Counted from the stretch's first letter, positions 25,801 to 40,800 are shown. The stretch is DNA of 64,000 bases from Athripsodes cinereus (GCA_947579605.1 OX388307.1:23785237-23849236); one strand, 5' to 3'. The notes: generated from the letters alone by a model not told the origin. A program made the numbers and translations.

Positions 25801-28800
25801 ACCTCTGCACTATACGATGACGCTCTTGGACGATTACGGGAGTTTGTAAAGAGATTAAAAATATTAATCATTCATTGATTCTTTGGCGGTACGAAGTTCG
25901 CCGGGTCAGCTAGTTTTGTTATAATATGAAGTCTGTTGTTTTGGTTGACCTTGTATAGTGTCTTGGAACTTTTATTTTCAGTGTCTTGGAGTATTGGAAT
26001 TTCTAATTTCCTATAAGAAAATGTTATGTTGATGTATTATTGTTTATTTTGCAGGGTTATGGTGGTGGAAGTGGGCAACAGTCGAGGCTAAACCAGTGGA
26101 AGTTACCTTCTTTGGACAAGGAAGTTGAAGGATCAGAATTTAGCCGTGCACCGGGTACTTCGTCCAAGTCTGCTACTAGTCCCCAGTTAAATCCACTTGT
26201 CTTGCAGCCTGATAAGTAAGTGTCCTCTGTTTCCATAATAATCTATTTACAAACAATATGGAAGAATATAACAATAGCCATAATATAACTCCAATGTGAG
26301 TTATTATGCTATTGTTTTATTGTTCTGAGATTACAGTATTCAAATATTTATTATTTTCTCTAAGCAGTGCATGTTCAAACAAGCTAAACTGTTGTTAACT
26401 TACTCACATCATTAGCTGTGAAATATAGTCAAGTATTTTCTTACAGAGTACTGTCTGTACTTGTTTAAAATACATAGACCTGATGTAAAGTTCATTTGTA
26501 AAGATTTAATGTAAAGTTCATTTGCACTGAAGCTGTACCACTTTGAATAATTTCATTTCTGTTATAATCAAATAAATTTAAGTATGTAATTCTGAATATA
26601 ATTGTGTTTGTGAGATGAATGAATGAATGTGGAGTAGGTCCTAGCAGATTAACTTTTTGTCTGTTAGATTAAAGGAATTCAGGAGACCAGATTAAATTTA
26701 GGATCCTGCCAGATGTGTTATGAAATCTGCTAAAATCTGCCAAGCATGATTGAATGCTAAACAAGATAAATTATGTTTTAATAATCAGTAAATTTACTTT
26801 TGCAAATAAAGCTATATTTATTAAAAAAAACTTCATAAATTAGACATTATGAAGTGTTAATAATCCAATAAGATATTTAAAAATTTCATTAAAAATTGTT
26901 GATGCGACAAATATCTGTCAAGTTGCATTTTTTTGTTTGTTAATAAACTCTGGATTTGACATTAACCTAAACATACCCCAGACACCCTTGTAGTAAGCAA
27001 TAGGCTTGAGTTGTGACCGGGTTACCAACCACCTCTTTTTTTTAATTTTTAATAACTGATAAATAGCCATTATTGTGAACCTGAAATACATGAATATTTA
27101 TATTATAATTTTACAGCACATGGTCAAGTGGTAGATGTGGGCAAGGTGTTAATGATGGCTGGCCATCTAGTGACCCATCTGATCTGCCTGATGGAAAAGA
27201 TGCTTGGCCAGTATCTCAACAACATTCGTCTGTTACTCCTAGTATATCTGACCTTATACCTGAATTTGAACCAGGCAAACCATGGAAGGTCAGTCCATTT
27301 CACTTACATTCATATTCACTTAACCTTTCTTTTACAAAAATCCTTAATTTAAAAATGGAATATCGATACCTTAATTCGCAGATTGGGTAACTCCATTTTT
27401 TGACAAAATGACTTAATGATGCCATAATGTTGACTGTATTCCAACACACATGCTAGGTAAATTTGAAAAATCCAACGTTATTACAAATGTCCTAAAAAAA
27501 CCTCAAGAAAATTGTGTAACTCCAATGCTAGTACATATTTACAACGCTGCAAATTGGGTAACTCCACCAATCTGTATGGAGACTTGCGAGAGATAGGTTG
27601 TGTATTAGGAATATTTTACAAAAAAGTAGTTTTGGATATCTTATCCTGTAAAAAAATGTTAGATAACTGTAACCATAAGTGTAAGCTTTATTTCCTTCAA
27701 TTTTTTAAAGTTTTTTTTTTATCATTTGCTCATTATGTGATGTAGTTAATATGTAAGGAACTTACATTTTAAATAATGTAACTTTTGCAGGAGTTAACTA
27801 TGTGGAATTTAATTATTACTGGATATGTTTGCGCCCAAATTTTGAAGCTGATTTACTGATATTGTATTGTTTTTTAACATAATATATTATGTTATTATTT
27901 TTTAGTCAAATAAAAATCTAGGTTTTCAATACTTAAATAAACGACATTTTTTTGAAATATTAGGATTTGTTGAATCATGATTATTTTTAAATTAGCTCAA
28001 AATCCAAATAACTGAACGTGTATCTACATACATTACCTACTTATCATTTAAAGTTTGATTTCTCGACCGACGGTTCTTGGTGGAAGTTCATATTAATAAT
28101 TTTTAAAATGAAACACGATATATAGTTATTCCACTATTGACATTATTTATTTTGCGAGCCGGCTTTTAAGAGCTTCCGCTCTCATCGTCAGGCAAAAGTA
28201 AAATGTTTACTTATCATTTTATAGATGAATAGCAGACTAAAGACTATGGTTAAATCAGTAACTGAAAATTGAAGTAGTGAAGAAAATCGTATGAGTGAAA
28301 CAAATCCCAGAAATCATGATTTTCTACAAATTTATCAAAGACAATTTGAATTTTTATTACGGAATTGGCCCATCATATTACTTGATAGTGGTAATCTTGC
28401 AGAAATCCAAAATATAAATACCTACTGATGATAATAATTTAGATAATAATGCGACACAAGGGATATTGTTAGATGCACAGGCTAATGCTATTGATCATAA
28501 TATTGCAACAGAGAAGGGCAGCATAAGAGTCAACATCTCGTTAGTCCATAACATTCAGATTCTGATGAAAACTCTGAGACTTCTCTTGGAAAAAGGATGA
28601 ATCATGGAGTAATAATTTTTTTAAATTAAAATTTAAAAAATCAAAAATACGTTTGATAAACTCGCCCTCTGTATATTGATCACACCTAATTTGAATGCAT
28701 TTTTTTTTATAAAATTGTATATATTGTGATTAATGTACAGTAAAGAATGAATGAATAAATAAATAAATTGCCTCAAAGGAAGAAAAACCTTGGCCCAAAA

Positions 28801-31800
28801 AATATTGTCGGCTTAAATAATCTAAACGAGACTGAAAATATCTTCACCAAAATGGACTCAGGACTACCACAATTTCTAAAATAATACTCCACACGAATAA
28901 TTATTTTCACATTTTGTCACTGTTCATTATTTTTGTCTAGCTATCAACGAGTATATTTATTTATTTATTTAATAATGCAATAAACGGCTTGCGCTTTTTT
29001 ACAAATAACATTAACAAAAAATAATACCGTCTTCAATTTCAAACAATAAATATATCAATAGAAAACAAGCAAACATAACTAGGTAATAAATAAATATGTA
29101 CATATATTATTTAGGCATACATTTATAGTTTGCTCGGGCATATGGTACCTACTCACTTGGTACATGGATTGCAAGTATATGGAACTTATGTATCTGTTGT
29201 GAACGCATAAATACTTGATAATTTTGAATTATTTTTATGTACATATGTAGTATTTAACCTGAAGAACAAGAATCCGGTGCACAAATGTGGATTTTTTAAG
29301 CACAAAAATAAATATTTGCATTTTTCGTATGCCCTTGACGTATCACAAGTATCCTATAAATATCGGAGGCCATATTGAAATTTGCATGGAGAAATGGTTA
29401 CCAACATAACAAAAACAATGTTTACTGGACAAAATACAATGGAAGTCAAAATTAGACAACGGGGAAAAAAGTCAAAATAATGAAATGGGAAAATTATTAC
29501 AATTTATTAAATTGAAAATAGACATACCTCATATTATAAATCCATTTTCGTAAATATTGTAAATCATATTGGTGTTTGTGAATATCAGACAATAAAAAGT
29601 TATACATAAACAACTGTGAATAGAAAATATTAATTATTAGATTTATAGTTTTCAATTTTTCTGTTCCGTTCTATTGAATACTTTAAAAGTTGACATACCT
29701 GTTATTATTATATCCATTATTATTGTATATTCAAAAAACTTGTGTATGCCCATATCAACGATTTATTTCACAGCTGTTACAAGACATCGTAATTTTGTAT
29801 GAATTTGAAACTATTTCACTATCCAATGCAACACTTTTCGTCTACATTTTGTAGCCATAATGAATTTGGCGCTAGGGTAGAACCATAAATACTTTTTCAT
29901 TTCGTTTATATTAAGGTCTATTCACACGGTGGTATTTATTGCGATATTTTTTACGTTTGACTGATTATTACCTTGACTGATTGGAGGTTAAGTTAGTTAG
30001 GTAATCTGGTGCTATTATATGCAAAAAATATATGCAAAAACACATTTATTACGTTGACTGATTGCGGGTTAGGTTTGTTAGGTAGTACGGTGCTAATATA
30101 TGCAAAAACACATTTATTACCTTGACTGATTGCGGGTTAGGTTTGTTAGGTAGTACGGTGCTAATATATGCAAAAACACATTTATTACCTTGACTGATTG
30201 CGGGTTAGGTTTGTTAGGTAGTCTGGTGCTATTATACGAAAAAACACATTTATTACCTTGACTGATTGCGGGATAGGTTCGTTAGGTAGTCTGGTGCTAT
30301 TATACGAAAAAACACATTTATTACCTTGACTGATTGCGGGTTAGGTTCGTTAGGTAGTCTGGTGCTATTATACGAAAAAACACATTTATTACCTTGACTG
30401 ATTGCGGGTTAGGTTTGTTAGGTAGTACGGTGCTAATATATGCAAAAACACATTTATTACCTTGACTGATTGCGGGTAAGGTTTGTTAGGTAGTCTGGTG
30501 CTATTATACGAAAAAACACATTTATTACCTTGACTGATTGCGGGATAGGTTCGTTAGGTAGTCTTGTGCTATTATACGAAAAAACACATTTATTACCTTG
30601 ACTGATTGCGGGATAGGTTCGTTAGGTAGTCTGGTGCTATTATACGAAAAAACACATTTATTACCTTGACTGATTGCGGGTTAGGTTCGTTAGGTAGTCT
30701 GGTGCTATTATACGAAAAAACACATTTATTACCTTGACTGATTGGAGGTTAGGTTAGTTAGGTAATCTGGTGCTATTATATGCAAAAAAAATACACTATT
30801 TCGTGTTTAATTTATTCTAGGTTAAGTTAGAGTTACTTTGGTGTAATTTTAATCTACGCCTATTTTCTTGAAGATAGAATAATAAGAAGTGTAGACAAAA
30901 CTTGATTATTTATGGTATTTAATTAATTATTTTATTATTGAATATTTATCATGTTTGTCTATGATATGCATTGTTGTTATTATATTGGCGAACCTGCCAT
31001 TCATTTCCTTTATTTTAGTGTCAACATGGCGTCGGATACTTTGTTTTGTTGTGATGTGTAAATAGTGTACAAAATATGCAAATAAAAAGTTCATGTCTCT
31101 TCCACATTTACCAGTTGGGTATCTATATATCGTCGTTGCATATTCAAAAAGAGACATGTGCACACATTTTTATTTAGGCATACTCTTTTAAAACTGTTCA
31201 TTAAGGCATTAAAATTGTAGTTTGGACTTTTTATTGACATGTGATATTATTCTTTAAGTATTGAATTTTAATATTTGATACTAAGAATCACTTTATAAAA
31301 TGGTTATGATGTCATTATAAGCAGTTTAATCTGGTAATGTCAAAATGTTTATGAATTCACATGTTCCTTTTTGAATATGCAACGACGATATTTTACACTA
31401 TATCTCTAAAGTTGCAACTTTTTTGTTCAACTATGTTGAAATGTCATATCCGTGATACAGGATAGACGATGTTCCAGGCTGGGTAACATCCTGAAAATGC
31501 CCAGTGATAATTGGCCAAAAATAGCACCAGTCTTCCGTCCGCAAGGGTTCTGTCAGCCCGGGATTTCCCTCTTTCACAATACACCGTTCTTATAACGACA
31601 ACAACAGGGCGCAGGAAATATCGTAGAAAGAGGTGACACAATTGGCGCAGTCGCTATGAATGGAGGAGGCTGGTTTCTGCCCTGTCCTCCCGAGAGGAGC
31701 GTTGATGATGATGATGATGATGATGTTGAAGTATTTATCCTATATATTACTTCAATTTTATTTTATTTTCATATAAAACACTTTAAAAATAACATTATTA

Positions 31801-34800
31801 TGAGACCAAACAGTATACAATACTTATAGGCAAATTTGGTAACTCCATCAATATAGCATTTATTTTACAAAATCTATCACAGAAAATTGTGTAACTCCAA
31901 AAAAAGGCTACAAAACCATTATACACATAATTATGTCATGGTTATTGTGTTACGAACATGTATCTACATCATGCAGATATTTTAGAATAAAGAAAATAAT
32001 AATAATAATATGCATAACAAAATTATTTAGTTTTTTGTCCGCCCTGTAAAGTAGCTATTTTGGAGTTACCCAATCTGCGAATTAAGGTATCGATATTTTA
32101 CATTTTGTTGCTTACATCAGCAATGATGAAGATTGTATCTACATATAAATGTGAATATATGCATCAAATATTATAAGGGCTGAAAAATGGAAAAACATTG
32201 GAACATGCAAAATAATGAGTCATTAAATTGAGCAACAACCCACATGTCCGTTCAGCGCCTAGAACAGCCGCGCACTAAAGTAAAAATGAGATGAAACAAA
32301 TATACACGGTGCGGCAGAAAAGTAATGAGACTGATTTTTTATTTACCAAAGTATTTATTTTTTTCATACATCAATATTATCCCCTTCAAAAAAGTTCCTT
32401 TGGGCAGCTTCACACCGATGGAGACGTTGTTCCCACTGTTGGTAGCAGCCCTGGAAGTCTTCAACCAGTATGGTCTTCAGGATGTCCGTTACACTCTTTT
32501 GGATGCTTTTTAAAGTCCTGAAATGACGTTCTTTGAAAACATTTTTCAGTTAAAGGAAAAGAAAAAAGTCACAGAAACTCAGGCAGTTAAAAGAAAGGGC
32601 TAAGAAACAACAAGGATGCCTTTTGAGGTCGAAAATCTTGAGAAATTCTGGTGTTCAATTCTGAGGTTTTTCAGCACCATTTTGGCAGAGACAACTCGCA
32701 TACCTATGCAAATGTTTTACATTTGCAAATGTTATACATGATCTAAATGCAGCAATTTTGGACGCCTATGAATCAAACTGTCCTGTTCGAGAGAAAAGAA
32801 GTTGTAGGGAAGTGCCTTGGTGGAACAACAAACTGTCAAATCTGAGAGCCTCAGTGCGACGATTATACAATCGTGCAAAAGGGAGCGGAGACTGGCAGGA
32901 GTACACTGAAGCACTCACAAACTACAACAAAGAAATAAGGAAAGCAAAGCGGAAAAGCTTTAGAGATTTCCGTGAAAGAATCACAGAAACTCCAATAGCA
33001 GCCAGATTACATAAAGCACTGACCAAAGGAGGTTTACAGGGACCAGCGTCTCTTAAAAAACCAGATGGAAGCTACACTGAGGGTGAGGAGCAGAGAGCAC
33101 TTTTGCTACTAGAAACTCACTTCCCAGGCAGTCAAGCCGTCGAAGCAGACTTGGAGCACACAATGTGTTACAAATCTAAGAAAGAAGATTGGGAAATGAC
33201 AAAAACAGTCTGCACCCCGGGGCGGCTGAAGTGGGCCATAAACTCATTCCAGCCATACAAATCACCGGGAATAGATGGCATTCTCCCAGCTTTACTTCAG
33301 AAGGGACAGAAAGAAATCTTTCCACATCTCTTAAGAATCATAAGATGCAGCCTAGCTCTGGGGTACATACCTAGATCATGGCGTAGAGCACGTGTGACTT
33401 TCATTCCAAAAAATGGAAAGAAGGACTCAACCCTTCCAAAGTCATACAGACTTATCAGTCTTACATCATTCATGCTAAAGACAATGGAGAAAGTAGTAGA
33501 CAATTACATAAAAAGCGAGCTACTGGACAAAACACCACTACATCCAAATCAGCATGCATACAGGGTAGGAAGATCCACGGACTCCACCCTGTGTGAGCTG
33601 ACTGAGTTAATCCAGAAAAGCATTGACAATAAAGAAATAGCTCTGTGTGCATTCTTGGACATAGAAGGAGCTTTCGACAACACCTCCCATGAGGCAGTCG
33701 AAGAAGCGCTAAAGAAAAGAGGAGTAGGCAGCACAATATCCAGATGGATAAAACATATGCTGGCCACAAGAACTGCGGAATCCAAAGTAGGAGAAAGCAA
33801 CATTAAAGTTGCAACTACAAGAGGATGTCCGCAAAGAGGAGTCCTATCACCCCTCATCTGGAGTCTAGTCGTAGACGAAATACTCGAGAGACTCACCGAG
33901 CACAGATACCATGTAAATGGATATGCCGATGACATAGTCATCACAATCAGAGGAAAGTTTGAAGATGTACTATGTGATTTAATGCAGAGTGCACTAGAAC
34001 TTACAAGAAGATGGTGCATATCTGTGGGACTGAAATTGAACTCAGGAAAACCCACACTTGTACCATTCACAAACAAAAAGAAACTCCAAAACACCAAGGA
34101 AATCTTTCTAGATGGAGCTGTTGTAGAATGGAGTGATACAGCAAAATATCTAGGTGTAACACTAGACAAAAAGCTGCTGTGGAATAGACACGTCGACAAA
34201 ATAGTCGAAAAAGCAACCTCTGCACTCATGATTTGCAGAAGGATAGCAGGTAAAAATTGGGGTTGCAACCCAAACATCCTGTTGTGGATGTATACAGCGA
34301 TGATAAAACCAATCATCACATATGGAGCCATTGCATGGTCAAGCAGAACCAAACTTATTACCACGAGGGAACTACTCGAAAAGGTTCAAAGATTAGCATG
34401 CTTATGCATAACAGGAGCAATGAGAACATGTCCAACGGCAGCCATGGAGGTGATCCTCAATCTCTCACCGCTCCACATGGTAGTGGAAGAAGCTGCAAAA
34501 AAGACATATCTCAGACTTAAGAAGACAGAATCAACGAGGATAAACCGCATCAAAGGAGAAGAAATTCTAAATGAATGCGCATACCTCATTGATCTGCCAA
34601 CCGATCTAATGATCAAGAAGTTCAGTTTTGACAAGAACTTTGCTATCAAACTGAGCACAAAGAAAGAATGGGACGAGGATATTATACACTCTCTCAAGAA
34701 TGGAACCATCGTATGGTATACTGATGGATCTAAAACAGAAGAGGGAACTGGAGCAGGAGTCTACGGGCCACGCACCGAATACTCTGAAGCAATGGGAAAA

Positions 34801-37800
34801 TTCCCAAGTGTCTTCCAAGCAGAAGTATATGCTTTGGAAAGATGTATCCAGTTCAATCTCGACAGAGGATACAGTAAGCAACATATAGCTATACTATCTG
34901 ACAGTCAAGCAGCTATTAAAGCATTGGGTTCAAACATCATCAACTCCAAGATGGTTTGGACATGCCTCCTCAAACTTAACGAGTTAGGCAAGAAGAATAA
35001 AGTCACCCTCTTTTGGGTACCCGGACACATCGGGGTTGAGGGCAATGAACGAGCTGATAAGCTGGCAAGAAAGGGTGCGGCAACGCAACTCTATGGACCA
35101 GAACCATTCTGTGGTTTGGGACATACGTTTTTCCAAGAGGAAATTAGAAAGAAAGGGAGACAAAAAAGAAATGAACTATGGAAAAATCTCCCTAGGCTTA
35201 GGCAAGCCAAGGAACTACTCGAAGGATATAACTTCGGAAGAGCTAAGGTATGCACTAACCTAAGTAAAACAAGTCTCACAGCAGTAACAGGCTTCCTAAC
35301 GGGTCACTCTAGGCTCAAGGAACACTTACGCAAACTGGGACTCGAAGAAGACGGTACTTGTAGATTTTGTGAAGAAGTGGCCGAGACTCCTCGACATCTC
35401 CTAGCGGAATGCAATGCTGTGGTATTCGCAAGAATCAAAACCCTAGATAGACACTGGGTAGAAGTGGAGTCTCTCCACACCTTGGATGCCCTCAAGATCC
35501 TGGACTTCATAAGATGTCTGGGACTTGAGGGTGTGCTTTGACGGGCAAAGGGAAAGCTGAGTAGGGGGAGTACAATAGATCTTATAGGTTGCGGTGCATA
35601 TTTTACCCCAACAATAAAATAAATAAAATAAAATAGACCTGTTTTAACTTTTCAAACGTAACACTTGCCGATTCTCCAAGTTTAACATAAAATTTAATGG
35701 CATAATGTTGCTCCAAATTCCATTGTTCCATTTTCCGTGACGCACAACCAAAACATATCTTCACTAATAGCAGTCCCAAAAATCTCATAGTTAACGGAAT
35801 GAGTTGAAACTCGAACTGAGGTATGAGAAGATATTGATACACGTGCCCTATTAAGGACAACAGCGCAGCATTGCCAGAATAAACGTTAATAAAGAAAAAA
35901 AAATCATTGAGTTTTCTTTCAGCATGAAACATATTTTACATTGATTTATTGACAGTTGGTATGTTGTGGTGAGGAAGTGAAAAGTGGGGCAGGGGGTGGA
36001 GATGGGATTAGCAGAGACAATAGGGGGGGGGATGATGTGGGTGGAATCTGGATGTTTGTAATATTTTGTTTTCTAATAGACGATTTATAGCTAATGATTC
36101 TAATGTCAAATTTTTTCTTATTGCAATGATTAAAAAACCTTTAAAGATTCTTTAGTTGTCTAGATGTTCCATTGAAAGTGACGAAAATGTAGTCTACGTA
36201 TCTTTGATAGTTGTGTATTTTATTGAATACAATCCGAACAAAATTTTTCTATTCACTGCATTCTCTTAAAAGATATCAAATGTTCCTTCCAACTAAAATC
36301 AAAACCTTACTTGTTATATTTCTATTATATTTTTGTTATACTTGTTATATTTTTCTGCTGCTGTCTCTCATAGATTATGCTGATGCAGTATATCTCGATA
36401 TCAACCAAGACCTGTCAAATAAACTTGAGAGACTTCAGAATTATGGTACCCGATTTATCTTCAATCTCAAGAGGTCTTATCATATCTCCCAGTATCGAGC
36501 CAATCTAAAGTAGCTAACTGTGCATCAAAGATGTGAACTCCATATTCTATCACGTGTTTACAAAATACTCTATTCCACGTCTTCTCCCTACTATTTAAAA
36601 GAAAATTTCGAGTATTTAGCGAGCCATGGCCTACCATTGCGATCCAATAACGAGCATCTTCTGGCAATTCCTACACACAGTACCAATTATTTCTCGAAAT
36701 CATTCTCAGTTTATGGTGCTCGTTGTTAGGACAATCTTCTTTCTTCGCATAGAGTTTTGCAATCGCTCAACGTTTTTAAATCTTCTGTAAAGGGAAAAAT
36801 GCTATCTTCTAACTCAGTTTCCCTAGCCCCCCCCCCCTCTTCTGATCCATAATCTATACCACATGTTGGGTGTGTGTCAATTATTATTTTAAATTTTGTT
36901 TTTTTTTCTTTTGTTGTGTATTGATGTCTTGTATATATGTATATACATATATTTTGTAAGTAAATTTGTCTTAACTAGGTTTATGTCAATGTGTCGTGGT
37001 TAGATGGAAGAAATCACTTTATAGTGATAATCTCGCCACTGCACATAGTCCTAGTTTTTTCAATTTTATATTGTTTTGTTAACACTGTTATATAATGATG
37101 ATGTGCAAAAAGAATAAATAAATTACACATACTTTGCTAAGTAAATAAATAGAGACATCTTTTTTAAAGCAAAACACTGAAAGTTTCATTGAAAAATGTA
37201 AATAGATAGTAAGATATGAATATTTTATGGAAAGTCAAATTTTGGCACGAAAATGTTTAAAAACACCCGCTTAACGCCGCAATCTGGCAGGAAAACAGCC
37301 GACCACATTGTGTTAAAATAATAACTAAATGGTTATGACTCATTTTTCATTATACATTTTTATAAAATGTATATGGATACAAACATTAGATATATAATAA
37401 TATTTTTTGAATTGATACCTTAGTCTTGAAATTTAAAAAAATATTATTAATTGTATACAATATTAGGTGTACGCCCTGTAGCCGGCAAGATGGCGGTGGA
37501 AAAGTTTCATGAGAAGGTCTATACTAGTGTACAGTTTTTTGGAGGTGTGACCTTATTTTAATTTGTTGCAAAATTCTATGAAGTTCTTTATTCCATTTTT
37601 AGGTTTAAATTTTGTTATTTTTAATAAGAGGTCATTAGCAAATATGGAAAGTTTATAATACTGTGCGTCAGTATCAGAAACTACTGGTCTAAGAGTGCTA
37701 TGATGTTTACTCTGATTCAGCCATATCCCAACACAGTCATAAATTCTTAGACCCTGTGGGCGTTTATCGCCTAAAACCAAAATCGTTGCTTATTGTTAAA

Positions 37801-40800
37801 ATAACCGATGGTTCCTCACTTTCATATTACATTAAAAAATATACGAATATCATTGCGAAAAAACTTATGATTTAATCTCAAGTTGCATATATTTTTGATT
37901 AAATTATCGGAAGATATTAATTTTTCATCACTTTCTAACTATTAAATTTGAATTTTTAAAGTACCCTTCATTCTGCGCCCCATACAAATTTGACATTGTT
38001 CCTTAACACTTTGATAGCTTTTTAAAGCAAAATGTAAAAATGTCATTATATTTCAACGAAAAAAAGTACTAAGTTTAATAAAACTATAGTTGATTTCGTT
38101 ATTTTTCGATTTATTACGCTTTTTATTACCACCAAAATAAAAAAAAGCTAAAATATTTGCGTGTTCCTGCGTTATGCACAGTTGTGCCTAACGATATTTT
38201 ATATGAAATTCTTTTTCTATTTTGCATAAAACGACATTTTTTTTTGTTTTAAATATGCTTCCAACTTTTATTTCTTCATTTAAGTACATAGAAATATCAT
38301 TCAAGTGGAAAAAAGACCTCAAAAGCTTATTATATTAGAGGTAGTAAAATTAAGACATTTCTTTTTGTATAAAAAAAGATACATTTCTGGCAAGGTAAAT
38401 GAATATATCGCTAAAATAATATATTTAACACTAAGATAATACTCCCAACTTGTATTTAATTATAACAAACACTAAGAAATTGCGCGAAGTTTCAAGTAAA
38501 AAACAAATTCACATTATAAATCCCGTGTTTTTTGTTAAGCACATAAGGATTTTGTATGTAAAGGACAGTTCATATTGTGGACCGCGGTATTTCAACGGTG
38601 ATAGATATAAATACTACATCATGCATGCGCATAAATTTTAAACACTTTTTATTTGAAAATAAGTTATTTTATTCATATTCGTATATAGTATAATATTTTT
38701 TTTTGTCATAGCTGCAATACATTATTATGTAAACCTATCTATATAATAAGTTACTATGTGATATACCATTGTGCTCTGAACTAAAGTCTAGTTTGAGAGA
38801 TCTACAAGAGTCTGATATATAAAAATATTAATAAAAAATAAGGTGACACTGACACTTGCCTTATTTTTATTCCCTAAATTTTAAATCCGAGCTATAAAAG
38901 TTAAATATCTTCAGTAATTTGCGCAAGGTTCCCATATGTACGGGGCCCGGACGGTTGTTCTAACATTCACCTGCCGTAAAAACAGCAGATATATTACTGT
39001 GTTAATATAAATATTCTCATAGAATCATTTACTTCATCATTAATTTCTAACTACCTGTGCAGGTACATTGAAAACTTGAATCAAAATTTGGACGAGATGT
39101 GAAATTATTGCATTGCCGTGATGTCGATAATTTAGTCATTATTTTCCATATAGGTATACCCACCTATTTTGTTTTATGAGAACTTTTATGCCTGCGGAAA
39201 TCTTAGAAGGGTTTTATTTATTATTATTTGTTCACAGCTCGAGTCATTTACAAGTAGAAGATTTACATACATAATTTATATAAGGTAAGCATATGCATAA
39301 TGGATTAAGACAGCAAGTTATATTAAAAGTCACCAAAAAAGTAAAAAAATAACAATGAAATTGTCTCAGCAATAATAATTATTGATATTAAGAAACAACA
39401 TACTGAGCATGTGAACTGCGCTTTATAAATCTTGTGCATAACGACGTGTTTATGGTTTATAAGCAAAGATTTTGGTTTTAGGCGTTATGCAGATAGCTTC
39501 TGAACCATTTAACAACACTTCCGGTAATACCTATGCTCTCCAATTTTTTAAGCAAGTTAACATGTGAAATGCTGTCAAAGGCCTTTCGGAGGTCGACAAA
39601 TATTCCAGCACACTTTTTGCCATCGTCCAATGAATCGCAGATTATGGTGGTCAACCTGGCTATCACATCCTGGGTGTTCAAGGATTGAACAAAACCAAAC
39701 TTATTTTTATGAGTAATCTTTGTATGTAAATTTTTTTTTATTATTTTTTTCTTTCTGGGTTTCGACACGATAAATAAATAAATGTAAAAAATTATTTAGT
39801 TGACATTTAACTATTTTCTCGAAGACTTGAGATATTGGAGATTAGTGATATGGGACAGTAATTGGACACGTTCTGGGAGTCGCCCGCCTTGAAGATCAGA
39901 ATGACAATCGTTTTTATATACGGAGGGAAATTTACTACTCATCAAGCTATTTATTAAGTGTCTTAAGTGGTTTGGCAATAAAAAGTTTTATAGCTTTCAA
40001 TGTTTGGATAGTAATTTCATCAAAGCCGGAAGCTGCACCTCCCCTCGTATTCTCTATGGCTTTACAGATATCCGCATCTGAAACTTCTTGATAGGAAGCC
40101 CAGCTCAGGTCAAGACGTCTTTCTTTTGTATAACTATTTAGATCCCCGCCATGTTTATGCTAATTCCTTTCCTGCATTCGAAGCATTGTAGCAGAATCTT
40201 GGATTTTTTCCCTTCCTTGCATGGGTTAATATGACAACGTTCGATGGGGAAGCAGTTGATAAAAACTTCTGTTTCATCGGCATTAAAAATATTGTTTGTG
40301 TCGTACTCCGATACAATATTCTTAATCTGGCCTGCACACCATTCTACAATGCATTCCTGTGGCACACAGTTTTCTTCCCCGCAAATTGCCCTGGATGTAA
40401 TTCCGTAGTGCTCACGGAACCTATTGAGCCATCCTACGCTGGTTTGGAAGGTTTTAACATTGAGCATCTTTGCAAACTCCAGAGCCTTTTCGCAAATTAA
40501 AGGACCACTTTCAGGAAGATTTTGCGACCGAACATCCTGAAGCCACAAGAATGTAGCTTTATCTACATTATCATTTAAAGCTTTTCTTATCTTCTTTCTT
40601 TGTGGCCCCATTGCACATTCTCTTATTTGCTCTTCGATTTTTTGCCTATCTTTAATAAATGTGGATATAGTTGAAGGGGCGATGTCATATTTTTGGTGAC
40701 CTCACTCTTCTTTTTTCCAGCATCTATCTCCTCCAAAATGCTTATTTTCTCCTTCAGAGTGAATTGTCGTCGTTTTGCTCCATTTTAATAACGACAAAAA

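Larger units (their letters stand above)
27363..32093. mobile_element. 4.73-kb element with perfect 33-bp inverted ends, TA target
   Basis: Ends 27363-27395 and 32061-32093 are exact reverse complements (begin TCGATACCTTAATTCGCAGA, finish GGGTAACTCCA), flanked by TA at 27361 and 32094. The terminal motif ATTGGGTAACTCCA or close variants recurs inside at about 27510, 27548, 31830 and 31873. No intact transposase lies inside. The contents are decayed sequence, two non-LTR tails, a 68-bp satellite, a hairpin MITE and a (GAT)n-tailed repeat. Ends and target fit Tc1/mariner/pogo-type transposons. Confidence 0.82.

Noticed and set aside
27128..27352. 74-codon frame overlapping gawky exon 8
   Set aside because: It uses a non-ATG start and another frame. 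The conserved frame is the GW182 one.
29966..30800. Regularly spaced repeats that could suggest a CRISPR array
   Set aside because: The whole 68-bp unit repeats without unique spacers, and the genome is eukaryotic. It is a satellite.
29966..30800. TTAGG-rich text as interstitial telomere
   Set aside because: TTAGG is only part of a 68-bp unit and does not occur in uninterrupted tandem.
33549..34364. 271-codon antisense frame inside the LOA-like element
   Set aside because: It is the mirror of the RT frame. The sense strand has all RT motifs.
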